64,000 bases of DNA, from contig NZ_JXYA01000042.1 in NCBI RefSeq assembly GCF_000967655.1, positions 1-64,000 on the forward strand. Direction: 5' to 3'. The notes beneath the pieces are model-generated. The model saw only the letters and a program-made list of their open reading frames with translations. It had not been told where the DNA came from and made no database searches. Source of the stretch: Pseudoalteromonas rubra. GTDB lineage: Bacteria; Pseudomonadota; Gammaproteobacteria; Enterobacterales; Alteromonadaceae. The position numbers were made by a program, and so were the translations under genes. Positions 17,065-25,942 of the stretch are shown here, piece after piece; the first letter of the stretch is position 1, and every line of letters starts with the position of its first letter.

Positions 17065-18534
17065 TTAGCCCATGCGGTAGTTAGGAGCCTCTTTGGTGAT
17101 CTGTACGTCATGGACGTGCGACTCACCCATACCAGCAGAGGTCACGCGGACAAACTGAGGTTTAGTGTTCAGCTCCAAAATGGTGCCACATCCAGTCAGG
17201 CCCATGGCACTGCGGATCCCGCCCACTTGTTGGTGAATGATGGTGGCGATTGGGCCTTTGTAAGCCACGCGGCCTTCAATGCCTTCCGGAACCAGTTTTT
17301 CAGCAGCGTTGCTCTTTTGGAAGTAACGATCTGACGAACCTTCTTTTTGGTTCATCGCGCCCAGTGAGCCCATACCACGGTATGACTTGTAGTAACGACC
17401 CTGATACAGCTCAACTTCACCCGGAGCTTCTTCAGTACCTGCCAGCATAGAGCCCACCATAACGCAAGATGCACCAGCAACCAGAGCTTTAACTATGTCA
17501 CCAGAGAAACGAATACCGCCGTCAGCAATGACTGGAATGTCACGACCTTTCAGGCCATCTACAGCATCTGAAATTGCGGTAATTTGAGGCACACCACAAC
17601 CGGTTACGATACGTGTGGTACAGATAGAGCCAGGGCCAATACCCACTTTAACCGCATCAACACCGGCGTCTGCCAGTGCAACCGCACCTTCAGCCGTCGC
17701 CACGTTACCCGCAACAATTTGCAAGTCCGGGTACGCTTCACGAGTTGCTTTAACTCTGTCAATCACGCCCTGAGAGTGACCGTGTGAAGTATCGATAAGC
17801 AATACGTCAACACCCGCAGCAACCAGCGCAGCGATACGCTCGTCGGTACCGGCACCCACACCAACCGCAGCACCTACGCGCAGACGGCCTTGCTCATCTT
17901 TACACGCATTTGGTTTTTCCTGTGCTTTTTGGTAATCCTTAACGGTGATCATGCCTTTAAGTTTGAAAGCGTCGTCGACCACCAGGATTTTTTCAATGCG
18001 GTGCTCGTGCATCAGACCCAAGATCTCTTCGCGTGATGCGCCTTCTTTTACCGTCACCAGATCAGACTTTTGCGTCATCACCGAAGACACAGGCTTATCC
18101 AGTTTGGTTTCAAAACGCATATCACGGCTGGTGATAATACCTTCAAGCAGGTTGTTCTCACCCACGACCGGGAAGCCTGAGAAGCCGTTTTCTTCAGCCA
18201 GCGCCAAAGTATCGGCAATGGTTTTGTCTGCGGTGACGGTAACCGGGAAAGACACAATCCCCGCTTCGTACGCTTTTACTTTGCGTACATTGCGCGCTTG
18301 TTCTTCAATGGTCATGTTCTTATGGATGAATCCAAGGCCGCCTTCCTGTGCAAGTGCAATTGCAAGGCGTGCTTCAGTGACTGTATCCATAGAGGCAGAA
18401 ACTAATGGCAAATTAAGTTCAATACCACGAGTCAGGCGGGTTTTTAGGTTCGCAGTGTGTGGTAGAACAGTCGAATGAGCGGGTACTAAAAGTACGTCGT
18501 CAAAGGTAAGGGCTTCTTTTGCAATTCTTAACAT
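17065..18534 (-). CDS. guaB: Inosine-5'-monophosphate dehydrogenase
   Basis: A 489-residue enzyme oxidising IMP to XMP with NAD+, the first committed step to GMP. The TIM barrel is interrupted by a pair of CBS domains (about 95-205, VSSVMTQKSDLVTV and the second repeat). The catalytic cysteine lies in GPGSICTTRIVTG. The start at 18534 (MLRIAKEALTFDD) matches the family start; the frame is open to 18552 but has no support. It is transcribed with guaA from the promoter at 18583-18611 and is divergent from xseA. Confidence 0.97.
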   Translation of the reverse strand: MLRIAKEALTFDDVLLVPAHSTVLPHTANLKTRLTRGIELNLPLVSASMDTVTEARLAIALAQEGGLGFIHKNMTIEEQARNVRKVKAYEAGIVSFPVTVTADKTIADTLALAEENGFSGFPVVGENNLLEGIITSRDMRFETKLDKPVSSVMTQKSDLVTVKEGASREEILGLMHEHRIEKILVVDDAFKLKGMITVKDYQKAQEKPNACKDEQGRLRVGAAVGVGAGTDERIAALVAAGVDVLLIDTSHGHSQGVIDRVKATREAYPDLQIVAGNVATAEGAVALADAGVDAVKVGIGPGSICTTRIVTGCGVPQITAISDAVDGLKGRDIPVIADGGIRFSGDIVKALVAGASCVMVGSMLAGTEEAPGEVELYQGRYYKSYRGMGSLGAMNQKEGSSDRYFQKSNAAEKLVPEGIEGRVAYKGPIATIIHQQVGGIRSAMGLTGCGTILELNTKPQFVRVTSAGMGESHVHDVQITKEAPNYRMG

Positions 18535-18582
18535 GTGTGCGGCATCTCTCAAGTGAAACTGAGTATAAGGAATTGCGAGCGC

Positions 18583-18611
18583 ATTTTATCAGCGTTCCTT
18601 ATGCGAGTAAA
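18583..18611 (-). promoter_or_regulatory. guaB promoter
   Basis: On the minus strand TTTACT (18611-18606), a 17-bp spacer and TAAAAT (18588-18583) are followed by the GC-rich run GCGCTCGC. That kind of discriminator goes with growth-rate and stringent control, which is known for guaB in E. coli. I see no clear PurR box. Confidence 0.55.
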
Positions 18612-18665
18612 TAAAATTTAGCAAAAATATGCTAGAGTATTCGTGAATTTTTTATGGAGCTGAGT

Positions 18666-20042
18666 ATGTCGTTGCCACAACAAGAAAAAGTTTATTCGGT
18701 CTCGCGCCTCAATCGTGAGATCCGCAGTTTGCTGGAACAGGGGTTCGCTTCTTTGCAGCTGACCGGCGAGATCTCCAACTTTGTCGCCCCGGCGTCCGGG
18801 CACTGGTATTTTTCTCTTAAAGATGACAAAGCCCAGGTAAAAGCCGCCATGTGGCGTGGCAACAACCGCTACTGCCGGTACCGGCCACAAAATGGCGAGC
18901 AGGTGCTGGTTCAGGCCCGGGTATCGGTATATGAACCGCGCGGTGACTACCAGCTGATTGTCGAGCAGATGGCACCGGCAGGCGAAGGCCTGTTAAAACA
19001 ACAGTTCGAAGCACTCAAGCTGCGCCTGGCGGGCGAAGGCTTGTTCAGCAGCCAGCATAAACAACCCCTGCCTGCGCGCATCAATCGGGTGGGCGTTGTC
19101 ACCTCCCCGACCGGCGCGGCGATCAGAGACATTCTGTCGGTCCTGAAACGCCGGGCACCGCAACTGGAGGTAGTGATCTACCCAACTCAGGTGCAAGGTC
19201 AGGAAGCCCACCACCAGATTGCAGCGCAAATTGCTCTGGCAAACAGTCGCAATGAAGTAGATGTGCTGATTGTTGGCCGTGGTGGTGGTTCTCTGGAAGA
19301 TCTGTGGTGCTTTAACGAAGAAGCCGTGGCCAGAGCCCTGTTTGCCAGTCAGCTGCCGGTGATCAGCGCTGTCGGCCACGAGATAGATACCACCATCAGT
19401 GACTATGTCGCCGACCTGCGCGCGCCAACGCCTTCTGCCGCAGCGGAGCTGGTCAGCCCCGATGGCGCGGAAATTCTGGCTCAGTTACGCCAGCAAAAAC
19501 AGCGTCTGGCGGGGGCCATGCAGCGTTATGTATCCCAACAAGGGCAACAACTGCACAATGTACACCAACGCCTGTTACTGCAACATCCACAAACTCAGCT
19601 GATGCAGCAGGCACAAAAAGTGGATGAGCTCAGCAGCCGCTTACACCGGGCAATGAACCACCAGCAACATCGGGCACAAAGCCGTGTTGCACTGGCGCAG
19701 CAACGCCTGGCGCAGTTTCATCCAGAGCAGAAACTGCGCTATGCCAGAGCGCATCTCGACAGCCTGAGGGATAAGCTCATTCGCGCGATGCAGACCTCGC
19801 AACAACAGCACCAGCAACAACTGGCGTTACTGGCGGCCAGGCTCGACAGTGTCAGTCCGTTGGCCGTTTTGGCACGAGGCTATAGCATTACCAAATCAGC
19901 GCAGAAAGTCGTTAAATCAACGCAGGACGTGGCAGTGGGCGATGTGTTAACCACTGAATTGCACGATGGCCGCCTGCAAACGCAAGTGCTGGAGGTCGCG
20001 CCACATTCACCAGACAACGAACGCGCGACGGACTGTGATTAG
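18666..20042 (+). CDS. xseA: Exodeoxyribonuclease VII large subunit
   Basis: A 458-residue catalytic subunit of the single-strand-specific exonuclease VII. An N-terminal OB fold (about 1-105, YSVSRLNREIRSLLEQG, SGHWYFSLKDD) is followed by the catalytic domain with VGVVTSPTGAAIRDIL and DVLIVGRGGGSLEDLW, a long glutamine-rich coiled coil (about 260-400) and the C-terminal LARGYSI segment. The start at 18666 is chosen because GGAG stands seven bases upstream; the ATG at 18654 contains that site. The small subunit gene xseB is not nearby. The end overlaps the convergent gene by four bases. Confidence 0.95.
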   Translation: MSLPQQEKVYSVSRLNREIRSLLEQGFASLQLTGEISNFVAPASGHWYFSLKDDKAQVKAAMWRGNNRYCRYRPQNGEQVLVQARVSVYEPRGDYQLIVEQMAPAGEGLLKQQFEALKLRLAGEGLFSSQHKQPLPARINRVGVVTSPTGAAIRDILSVLKRRAPQLEVVIYPTQVQGQEAHHQIAAQIALANSRNEVDVLIVGRGGGSLEDLWCFNEEAVARALFASQLPVISAVGHEIDTTISDYVADLRAPTPSAAAELVSPDGAEILAQLRQQKQRLAGAMQRYVSQQGQQLHNVHQRLLLQHPQTQLMQQAQKVDELSSRLHRAMNHQQHRAQSRVALAQQRLAQFHPEQKLRYARAHLDSLRDKLIRAMQTSQQQHQQQLALLAARLDSVSPLAVLARGYSITKSAQKVVKSTQDVAVGDVLTTELHDGRLQTQVLEVAPHSPDNERATDCD

Positions 20043-20695
20043 TATTCAGTACTCAGTTCCCGAATGCTTTTAGTGCTCAGGTGCACTTGCATTCCCTGCG
20101 CGGTTTGCTGCGCAGCACTGACCTTGAAGTGCTGGATCCAGGGGGTGTTAAAAAGGCGGTCGTTAAGGCGCTGCCACTGCATGGCATCGACGCCCTGACT
20201 ACGCGGTACAAAACTCAGCTGACAGACGTGACGCTTGCAGCCATAACTGGCATAAGCAAAGTAATGGCTGAGATCACTGGTATAGAGAAAATCTCCGAGC
20301 TGTAATTCCAGCTCATCGGCCCACAGCGGGTCGCGCGATTCAGTTTGAAAGATATCTGCCAGCTGACGATTGATGTTGCCGGATGCAGTTGAATGCGGTG
20401 GCTCACTTGGCGGCTCGGGCCTTGCTGCGGCCTGTGTCTGTGCCAGCTCCCCCTGCAATTGTTGCACCTGCTGGCGCAACGCTGTGAGCTCTGCAAGCGT
20501 GTCTGTTGTTGTCGGTACAGTGGCCTCAACGGCGTCATTTGCCGGGTTAGCGGGAGGCAGCGGCTTGTCGGGATGCGTCTCCATGACTGACGCTGACGAG
20601 CTGACAGGCTGTGCTGAAACCAGCCACCAGGTCAGCGGTGCAGCAACGGCTGCACCCAATAGCATGTAACCGATCTTTTGGCCCAGGTTATCCAT
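20039..20695 (-). CDS. Membrane-anchored coiled-coil protein, unknown
   Basis: A 218-residue protein with one N-terminal membrane segment (about 9-27, IGYMLLGAAVAAPLTWWLV), a Pro/Ser-rich linker, a coiled coil (about 65-90, LAELTALRQQVQQLQGELAQ) and a C-terminal periplasmic domain with a likely disulfide pair (GCKRHVCQL). I do not recognise it. The ATG at 20695 is preferred to the GTG at 20701 because AGGCGG then has proper spacing. It lies 26 bp downstream of cysE on the same strand and overlaps the end of xseA. Confidence 0.65.
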   Translation of the reverse strand: MDNLGQKIGYMLLGAAVAAPLTWWLVSAQPVSSSASVMETHPDKPLPPANPANDAVEATVPTTTDTLAELTALRQQVQQLQGELAQTQAAARPEPPSEPPHSTASGNINRQLADIFQTESRDPLWADELELQLGDFLYTSDLSHYFAYASYGCKRHVCQLSFVPRSQGVDAMQWQRLNDRLFNTPWIQHFKVSAAQQTAQGMQVHLSTKSIRELSTEY

Positions 20696-20721
20696 CTGCA
20701 CCGCCTGTGATGTGTTCGATG

Positions 20722-21543
20722 CTACAGCATAGCGCTGGTATGAGATTCGTTACGGGCGATCAGGTCCTCATCGAGGAAGTTCTGATCCATCGATTCGGCC
20801 GGGCAGGCACATGGCGGTTTGCCTACCACTTTTGCCGGTACCCCTACCACAGTGGTGTGTGGTTCAACGGCTTTGAGTACCACGGAGCCGGCGCCGATAC
20901 GTGCACCCTCGCCCACTTCAATATTACCCAGTACTTTTGCACCTGCGCCGATCAATACGCCTGCGCGTATTTTCGGGTGACGATCCCCTTGTTCGTTACC
21001 CGTACCGCCTAAGGTCACCGATTGTAAAATAGAGACATTATTTTCGATTACTGCGGTTTCACCAATGACTATACCAGTCGCATGGTCAAACATAATGCCA
21101 TGGCCGACTTTACAAGCAGGATGGATATCAACACCAAATACTTCGGATGTACGGCTCTGGATAAAACGTGCGAGCTCTTTTCTGTCTTGCCGCCATAAGC
21201 AATGGGCGAGTCGGTGTGCTTGTATTGCATGAAAGCCCTTAAGGTTTGAAATAACGTTAAGATAGCTATCGGCAGCCGGGTCACGATCTTTAACCGCTTT
21301 TATATCATGGGCGACATGGGTCAGCATGCGGTCGCAATCTACAAACGCCTGGTCGAATAATTCACGAATGGTGAACGCAGATACTACGGCGTCTGCCAGC
21401 TTGTTCGCCACGATAAAGCTCAATGCCGCACCGAGGCATTCATGATTTAAAATACTTGAGTAAACATGGCTGGCGAGCAGCGGCTCGCGGTCTACTAATT
21501 CGGTCGCTTCCTGACGAAGCTTTTGCCAGATCTCGTGTCTCAT
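20722..21543 (-). CDS. cysE: Serine O-acetyltransferase
   Basis: A 273-residue enzyme making O-acetylserine, the first step of cysteine synthesis. The N-terminal helical domain (about 1-140) is followed by a left-handed beta helix of hexapeptide repeats (IMFDHATGIVIGETAVI, GAGAKVLGNIEVG). The catalytic His lies in HPACKVGHGIMFDH. The first ATG in frame is at 21543; the frame extends three codons to a GTG without support. In E. coli cysE follows gpsA directly; here gpsA is 4.4 kb away with the M16 protease and MTHFR-like genes between them. Confidence 0.95.
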   Translation of the reverse strand: MRHEIWQKLRQEATELVDREPLLASHVYSSILNHECLGAALSFIVANKLADAVVSAFTIRELFDQAFVDCDRMLTHVAHDIKAVKDRDPAADSYLNVISNLKGFHAIQAHRLAHCLWRQDRKELARFIQSRTSEVFGVDIHPACKVGHGIMFDHATGIVIGETAVIENNVSILQSVTLGGTGNEQGDRHPKIRAGVLIGAGAKVLGNIEVGEGARIGAGSVVLKAVEPHTTVVGVPAKVVGKPPCACPAESMDQNFLDEDLIARNESHTSAML

Positions 21544-21711
21544 AAACTGCACTATTTAAATTATTCCAAAGCCTTTGTCTATCTTACCCTGCAACGCGGT
21601 AAATTAGCAGTGATAGTCAAATGCTTATTGCATCAATTTGTTATTAATTATAACCCGAAATAGCGAACAGAGGATGGGAAACCAGGCGGATACCAGACCC
21701 GCCTGACAAAC

Positions 21712-21735
21712 TCAGAGCCCGGTAGAGGGCTCTGA
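21712..21735 (-). terminator. Terminator after the M16 protease gene
   Basis: A 9-bp perfect inverted repeat (TCAGAGCCC / GGGCTCTGA) begins 8 bases past the stop codon on the minus strand, followed by GTTTGTC. A second hairpin (CAGGCGG / CCGCCTG, 21683-21705) lies just beyond and is followed by GGTTTCCC. The tails are weak, so termination may need both. Confidence 0.6.
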
Positions 21736-21742
21736 TGGGGCG

Positions 21743-24616
21743 TTACTTAAAGACCGCTGCTGCGTTCATCACCTCGATGTTAGCAGCCGGAATAGCCAGT
21801 TTGTAGTTGGCAATTTGCTTATCTTCATCGATAAGCGCTTGCGGTTTTTCTGCATTGTAATGCATCGGAGATTCAGTCTGATTGACCAGACGCGCTTTCA
21901 TATCAGCCGCATCGCCGGTCACAAAGACATAGTGAATGTTGTCACTTTGCAGATTTTCACGGATCACGCGATTGACGTCTTCCACGCTCAACGATGCCAG
22001 CTGGTCACGCACATAGGTCACAAACTCATCCGTGTTATAGAACTGGCTGTCCAGCGCATAACCCAGCTGACGGTCCTGACTGGCCACCATCTGCGGCACA
22101 AAGTTGCTCAGGAAGTTGCGAGTCGCCTCGAAATCGCCTTCCGTCATGCCCTCTTTGATCAGCTTATCCAGCTCAAACTGTGCAACCCGCGTTGCAAAGT
22201 GAGCGTCGTTATTAGAACGCAGCGGACGTAACCATACCTGGAAAATTTGCTCAGAGCGGCCCAGGTTGGCATCCGGTTTGGTCTGGAACATACCGCGCGG
22301 GAAATACTCAATGTAAGCATAATCACCATAGTTCATACCACGCACCTGACGAATACGCTGGAACAGGTAAGCGTTTGAGTTACGGTGCTCACCAAAGTAA
22401 GAGCGCACCAGCCATAAGGCAGTCCAGTCTTTGCTGCTGCGGATGGTATCGATTGGGAAGCCAAACGATACGGCCGTCGATTTCGCACTTTTCTCAATGA
22501 TGGTGGCATGACGACCCGTCAGTGCCGGCGCATCCGGAATAGTCAGGCGCGCTTCTTCGCCTTTTGGCAGCTGGGCCAGATCGCTCAGCATACGTGCTTT
22601 CAGTTGCTCATCCAGCGCCCCGGTGATCCCCACATTCAGCTTTGCCTGAGTCAACTGACTGCGGTAGAAGGCTTTGACATCATCGAGCGTCAGCGCTTCG
22701 AGATCAGACAAATCGCCCAGGTTATAGCTCTCATACGGATGGCCCTGATACAGCTTGTGGTATAGCACCTCTTTGCCCAGCTCTTCATCGTTAGACGCCT
22801 TAAGGCCTGCCTTAATGTTGTCGATCAGCTCTTTTTTCAGGCGTTTGAAGTCATCTTCACGGAAGCCCGGGTTAAGTAACTGCTCACTGACTAAGGCATA
22901 CCACTGAGCGGCATTGTCCTTGTGCACCCGACCACGCAGAGACAGCATTTCTTTATCAATCTGATAATCGAAGCTGCCGGCAATCGGATACAGGGCTTTT
23001 TGGATTTCTTTATAGGATTTGCTCTGCGAGCCACCATTGGCAATCATAGCCGCTGTCAGCGCTGCCACGCCTTTTTTGCCTTGTGGATCGGCCGCAGCCC
23101 CGGTGTAGAACAACAAGTTCACATCCACCAGGGGCGATGCATTGGTGTTATCCAGAACGGAGAAATGACGTTGTTTAGGCTCACTGAGCTCAGCAACCAG
23201 CTCATCCAGCGCCACTTCTTTGTCAAACCCTGCCACTTCAGGCAAGTCTGACATAGTCACCGTTGTGCGGCCACTGTCGACAAAATAGCGGTTGGCAACA
23301 TCGCGAATGTCTTCTGCGGTCACAGAGTCGCTGGTCGCATATAAGGTGTTGATCACTTCAGGGTCGCGCTCAAAGTGCATGTACTGCGCCAGCATACTGG
23401 CGATCGCCTGTGACGAGTCTAAATCATTGGCAAAGCTGTACTTGAGATTGGACTTCAGCGCCGCCAGTTTGTCGCTGTCGACCAGCTCAGTGCGTGCTGT
23501 AGCATAAGTGCGGTTGATGGCGTCACGTACTACGGCCAGGTCACTTTCTTCATTGACCTTCACGAAAACATGCAATAGACTAGGATCTTTGGTCTCAGCA
23601 TTGTAGGTAAACATCTGACTGGCAATTTGCTTGTCGACCACCAGCTCCTGATATAGCTCGGAGTTTTCTGAGAAGTACAGTTGCGAGATCAGATCCAATG
23701 CCGCACGGTCTTTCTTCTCAGGCTCCCATGCAGCGCCTTTATAAGAGACCAGTAACCAGTGACCCGGCAGGCCGTCATAGTGTTCATGCACATATCTGGC
23801 TTGCTGTTGTTTGGGTTCAACCGGAATATCAGCAACATAGTTGCCGCGCTGCCAGCCGCCCCAGTGTTTTTTCACCATCTCCATGGTTTTTTGCGGATCC
23901 ACATCACCCACAATCACGATAGAGACGTACTCAGGCTTATAGAAGCGCTCAAAAAAGATCTGACCATATTCCATTTGATCCGGCATGGCTTCAATGTCTT
24001 CGAAAAAGCCCATGGTGGTGTGCTTGTAGGTGTGCTTGTCAAAGGCTTCTTTGCGCACCGCACTCAATAACTTGCGGATCGGGCTGGCGTTGTTCTTCAG
24101 GTACTCGCCTTTCACGGTCAACGCTTCAGTGCGGAACTGAGACTCGCTGTAACTGAGGTTCTGGAAGATATCGGCTTTGATCTCCAGCACCTTATCCAGA
24201 TGCTCTTTAGAGAAATTCAAATGATAGTTAGTATAATCGTTGGTGGTGTATGCGCGGTTATCCACCCCGGAGTTTTTCAGAATGTCGGCATAGACATCCT
24301 GTGGGAACTTCTCAGAGCCCTTAAACATCATATGCTCAAAGAAGTGCGCAAAGCCAGTGCGGCCAGGCTCCACTTCGTTACGCGAACCAACAGATACCGG
24401 GATCTGAAGCGAAACCACATCCGGATAATCGGTTTTTACCACCATCACGCGCAGACCATTGTCCAGCTCTTCGAGCACATAGTCCTGAGCGAATACTTTG
24501 TTGTTAGCCTGAGCCTCGACGCTGGTTGGCGCCTGCTGAGTTGATTGCGACGTGGCTGCGCAGCCAGCCAGTGCCAGTGACACAGCCAGGCTGGTTGCCA
24601 GTAATTTAAATTTCAT
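21743..24616 (-). CDS. M16-family zinc metallopeptidase lipoprotein
   Basis: A 957-residue pitrilysin-type protease. A lipoprotein signal ends at LAGC (Cys19), so the enzyme is anchored in the envelope. The inverted zinc motif HxxEH is HFFEH (His91, Glu94, His95), in the N-terminal M16 domain, with the distal glutamate expected in the later NDYTNYHLNFSKEHLD region. A second, inactive M16 domain fills the C-terminal half, which has the R/Y substrate-binding part around RQVRGMNYGDYAYIEYFPRG, given here split as RQVRGMNYG and DYAYIEYFPRG. Typical length. Substrates are presumably peptides in the periplasm. It is divergent from the MTHFR-like gene. Confidence 0.92.
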   Translation of the reverse strand: MKFKLLATSLAVSLALAGCAATSQSTQQAPTSVEAQANNKVFAQDYVLEELDNGLRVMVVKTDYPDVVSLQIPVSVGSRNEVEPGRTGFAHFFEHMMFKGSEKFPQDVYADILKNSGVDNRAYTTNDYTNYHLNFSKEHLDKVLEIKADIFQNLSYSESQFRTEALTVKGEYLKNNASPIRKLLSAVRKEAFDKHTYKHTTMGFFEDIEAMPDQMEYGQIFFERFYKPEYVSIVIVGDVDPQKTMEMVKKHWGGWQRGNYVADIPVEPKQQQARYVHEHYDGLPGHWLLVSYKGAAWEPEKKDRAALDLISQLYFSENSELYQELVVDKQIASQMFTYNAETKDPSLLHVFVKVNEESDLAVVRDAINRTYATARTELVDSDKLAALKSNLKYSFANDLDSSQAIASMLAQYMHFERDPEVINTLYATSDSVTAEDIRDVANRYFVDSGRTTVTMSDLPEVAGFDKEVALDELVAELSEPKQRHFSVLDNTNASPLVDVNLLFYTGAAADPQGKKGVAALTAAMIANGGSQSKSYKEIQKALYPIAGSFDYQIDKEMLSLRGRVHKDNAAQWYALVSEQLLNPGFREDDFKRLKKELIDNIKAGLKASNDEELGKEVLYHKLYQGHPYESYNLGDLSDLEALTLDDVKAFYRSQLTQAKLNVGITGALDEQLKARMLSDLAQLPKGEEARLTIPDAPALTGRHATIIEKSAKSTAVSFGFPIDTIRSSKDWTALWLVRSYFGEHRNSNAYLFQRIRQVRGMNYGDYAYIEYFPRGMFQTKPDANLGRSEQIFQVWLRPLRSNNDAHFATRVAQFELDKLIKEGMTEGDFEATRNFLSNFVPQMVASQDRQLGYALDSQFYNTDEFVTYVRDQLASLSVEDVNRVIRENLQSDNIHYVFVTGDAADMKARLVNQTESPMHYNAEKPQALIDEDKQIANYKLAIPAANIEVMNAAAVFK

Positions 24617-24918
24617 ATGCTTCCCTAAAATTTGCAGTGATTCTTATTATTGGCCCCTGTATTTAGCGGCCCATGGTTGCCAATTATGCCGCAATCCCGC
24701 CTTAATTCATCTTTACGCGCCCAATTTATGTAAAAAAATATGAACTGCATGACGCTCGCTAAACTCATCTGCAAAACAAAGGTTTGTTTCCTTGTAGTGA
24801 AAACACTATGAAAGAATTTCATCGCCATTGAATTAGTTTCAAGAAAAAAATCTATCTAGACGTCTAAATGGCTGCTATATTAGATCTCAGACACTGAATT
24901 TTTGCCGGAACCAAGACC
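24617..24918. other. Divergent intergenic region, M16 protease / MTHFR-like
   Basis: This 302-base stretch has no gene. It contains both divergent promoters, AT-rich runs at 24725-24745 and 24838-24850, and the MetJ-type box at 24850-24873 described separately. Short ORFs across it have no coding support. Confidence 0.7.
24850..24873 (+). promoter_or_regulatory. MetJ operator (met boxes)
   Basis: A perfect met box AGACGTCT (24858-24865) is flanked in 8-bp register by ATCTATCT (4 of 8 matches) and AAATGGCT (5 of 8). MetJ binds tandem 8-bp boxes of consensus AGACGTCT, normally two or more with one near-perfect. It stands 46-69 bases before the start of the MTHFR-like gene, overlapping the likely promoter, so repression by MetJ with S-adenosylmethionine is expected. 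Confidence 0.7.
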
Positions 24919-25875
24919 ATGGCGTTATCACTACAAGAGAAAATCTTAGACCCAAACCAAGGGGTATATTTGATTGGTACGACTCCGCCCAAATCTGGTA
25001 CGGAGCAGGAAAAAGTTAAGCGTATTGCCACTAAGCTGCTCGACCGCTTACACGAAATTGAATACGACGGTGTGGTGGTTTACGACATTCAGGATGAAAG
25101 CAGTCGCACTAATGTGCCACGCCCTTTTCCGTTTAAGGAAACCGTCGACCCGTGTGAATACAGCCGTCTGGTTAAGTCGTTGTCGCAGCTGGATGTGATC
25201 ACCTACAAAAGCGTGGCACAGCGTGACAGCGCTGAATTTACCCAGTGGCTTAGCACCACCAAGCAGGAGTTTGGCCTGAACAACCTGGTGCTGGTTGGCT
25301 CGCCGTCTTCACAAGGTAAAATCAACTTACCATTACCAGAGGCCTATCAGGCACTCGCTCAGCATGAAGAAAACTTTTTCCTCGGCGGCGTCACCATTGC
25401 GGAGCGCCATGCTTCAAAACGTAATGAACATGAACGCCTGATTGAAAAAACCACGCAGGGCTGTGAGTTCTTTATTTCTCAGGCAGTTTACAATGCTCAG
25501 GCGACCATAGATTTGATCACCAGCTATGCCCGAACCTGCAAACAGCAAGGCATTGAGCCAAAGCGATTGATCCTGACCTTTACCCCGTGCGGGGGTGAGA
25601 AAACGCTGCAATTTATGGAGTGGCTGGGGATCTCAGTGCCCGAGGCAACCAAGTGGCGTATGCTGGATGCGGACAACACGCTGAGCGAGTCGATCCGTAT
25701 TTGCCGCGAGAATCTGGATTCAATTTTGCGTAGCTGTGCCCACCTGGATGTTCCGCTGGGGCTGAACATAGAGAGCCTGACCAACCGTAAAGAAGAGATA
25801 GACGCGTCGATTAATCTCTATCGCCTGCTCAAGGCTACCATGGAGCTGACTCTGGCGGAGAAGCAGATCGCTTAA
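24919..25875 (+). CDS. Methylenetetrahydrofolate reductase-like protein
   Basis: A 318-residue protein that looks like a TIM barrel of the FAD-dependent methylenetetrahydrofolate reductase superfamily. The first strand carries GTTPPKSG, comparable to the EFFPPRT flavin/folate loop of MetF; GVTIAERH and FFISQAVYNAQATIDL (compare ITQFFFDVESYL) follow in the expected order. It is clearly divergent from MetF, so the substrate is uncertain. The MetJ-type operator upstream supports a role in methionine or one-carbon metabolism. It might be a second MTHFR or a related methyl-group enzyme. It stands alone, ending at a strong terminator. Confidence 0.7.
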   Translation: MALSLQEKILDPNQGVYLIGTTPPKSGTEQEKVKRIATKLLDRLHEIEYDGVVVYDIQDESSRTNVPRPFPFKETVDPCEYSRLVKSLSQLDVITYKSVAQRDSAEFTQWLSTTKQEFGLNNLVLVGSPSSQGKINLPLPEAYQALAQHEENFFLGGVTIAERHASKRNEHERLIEKTTQGCEFFISQAVYNAQATIDLITSYARTCKQQGIEPKRLILTFTPCGGEKTLQFMEWLGISVPEATKWRMLDADNTLSESIRICRENLDSILRSCAHLDVPLGLNIESLTNRKEEIDASINLYRLLKATMELTLAEKQIA

Positions 25876-25896
25876 TAATACCGATTTGGAACCAAT

Positions 25897-25926
25897 AAAA
25901 AACCGAGCACACAGGCTCGGTTTTTT
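25897..25926. terminator. Bidirectional terminator
   Basis: A 12-bp perfect stem (AAAAAACCGAGC / GCTCGGTTTTTT) around a six-base loop lies between the convergent MTHFR-like and gpsA genes. T runs on both strands let it stop both transcripts. Confidence 0.92.
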
Positions 25927-25942
25927 ATTCTCAGACATCCGT

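Noticed and set aside
16951..17334. 127-codon plus-strand ORF opposite guaB
   Set aside because: It is a frame shadow of guaB; the minus-strand gene is full length and certain.
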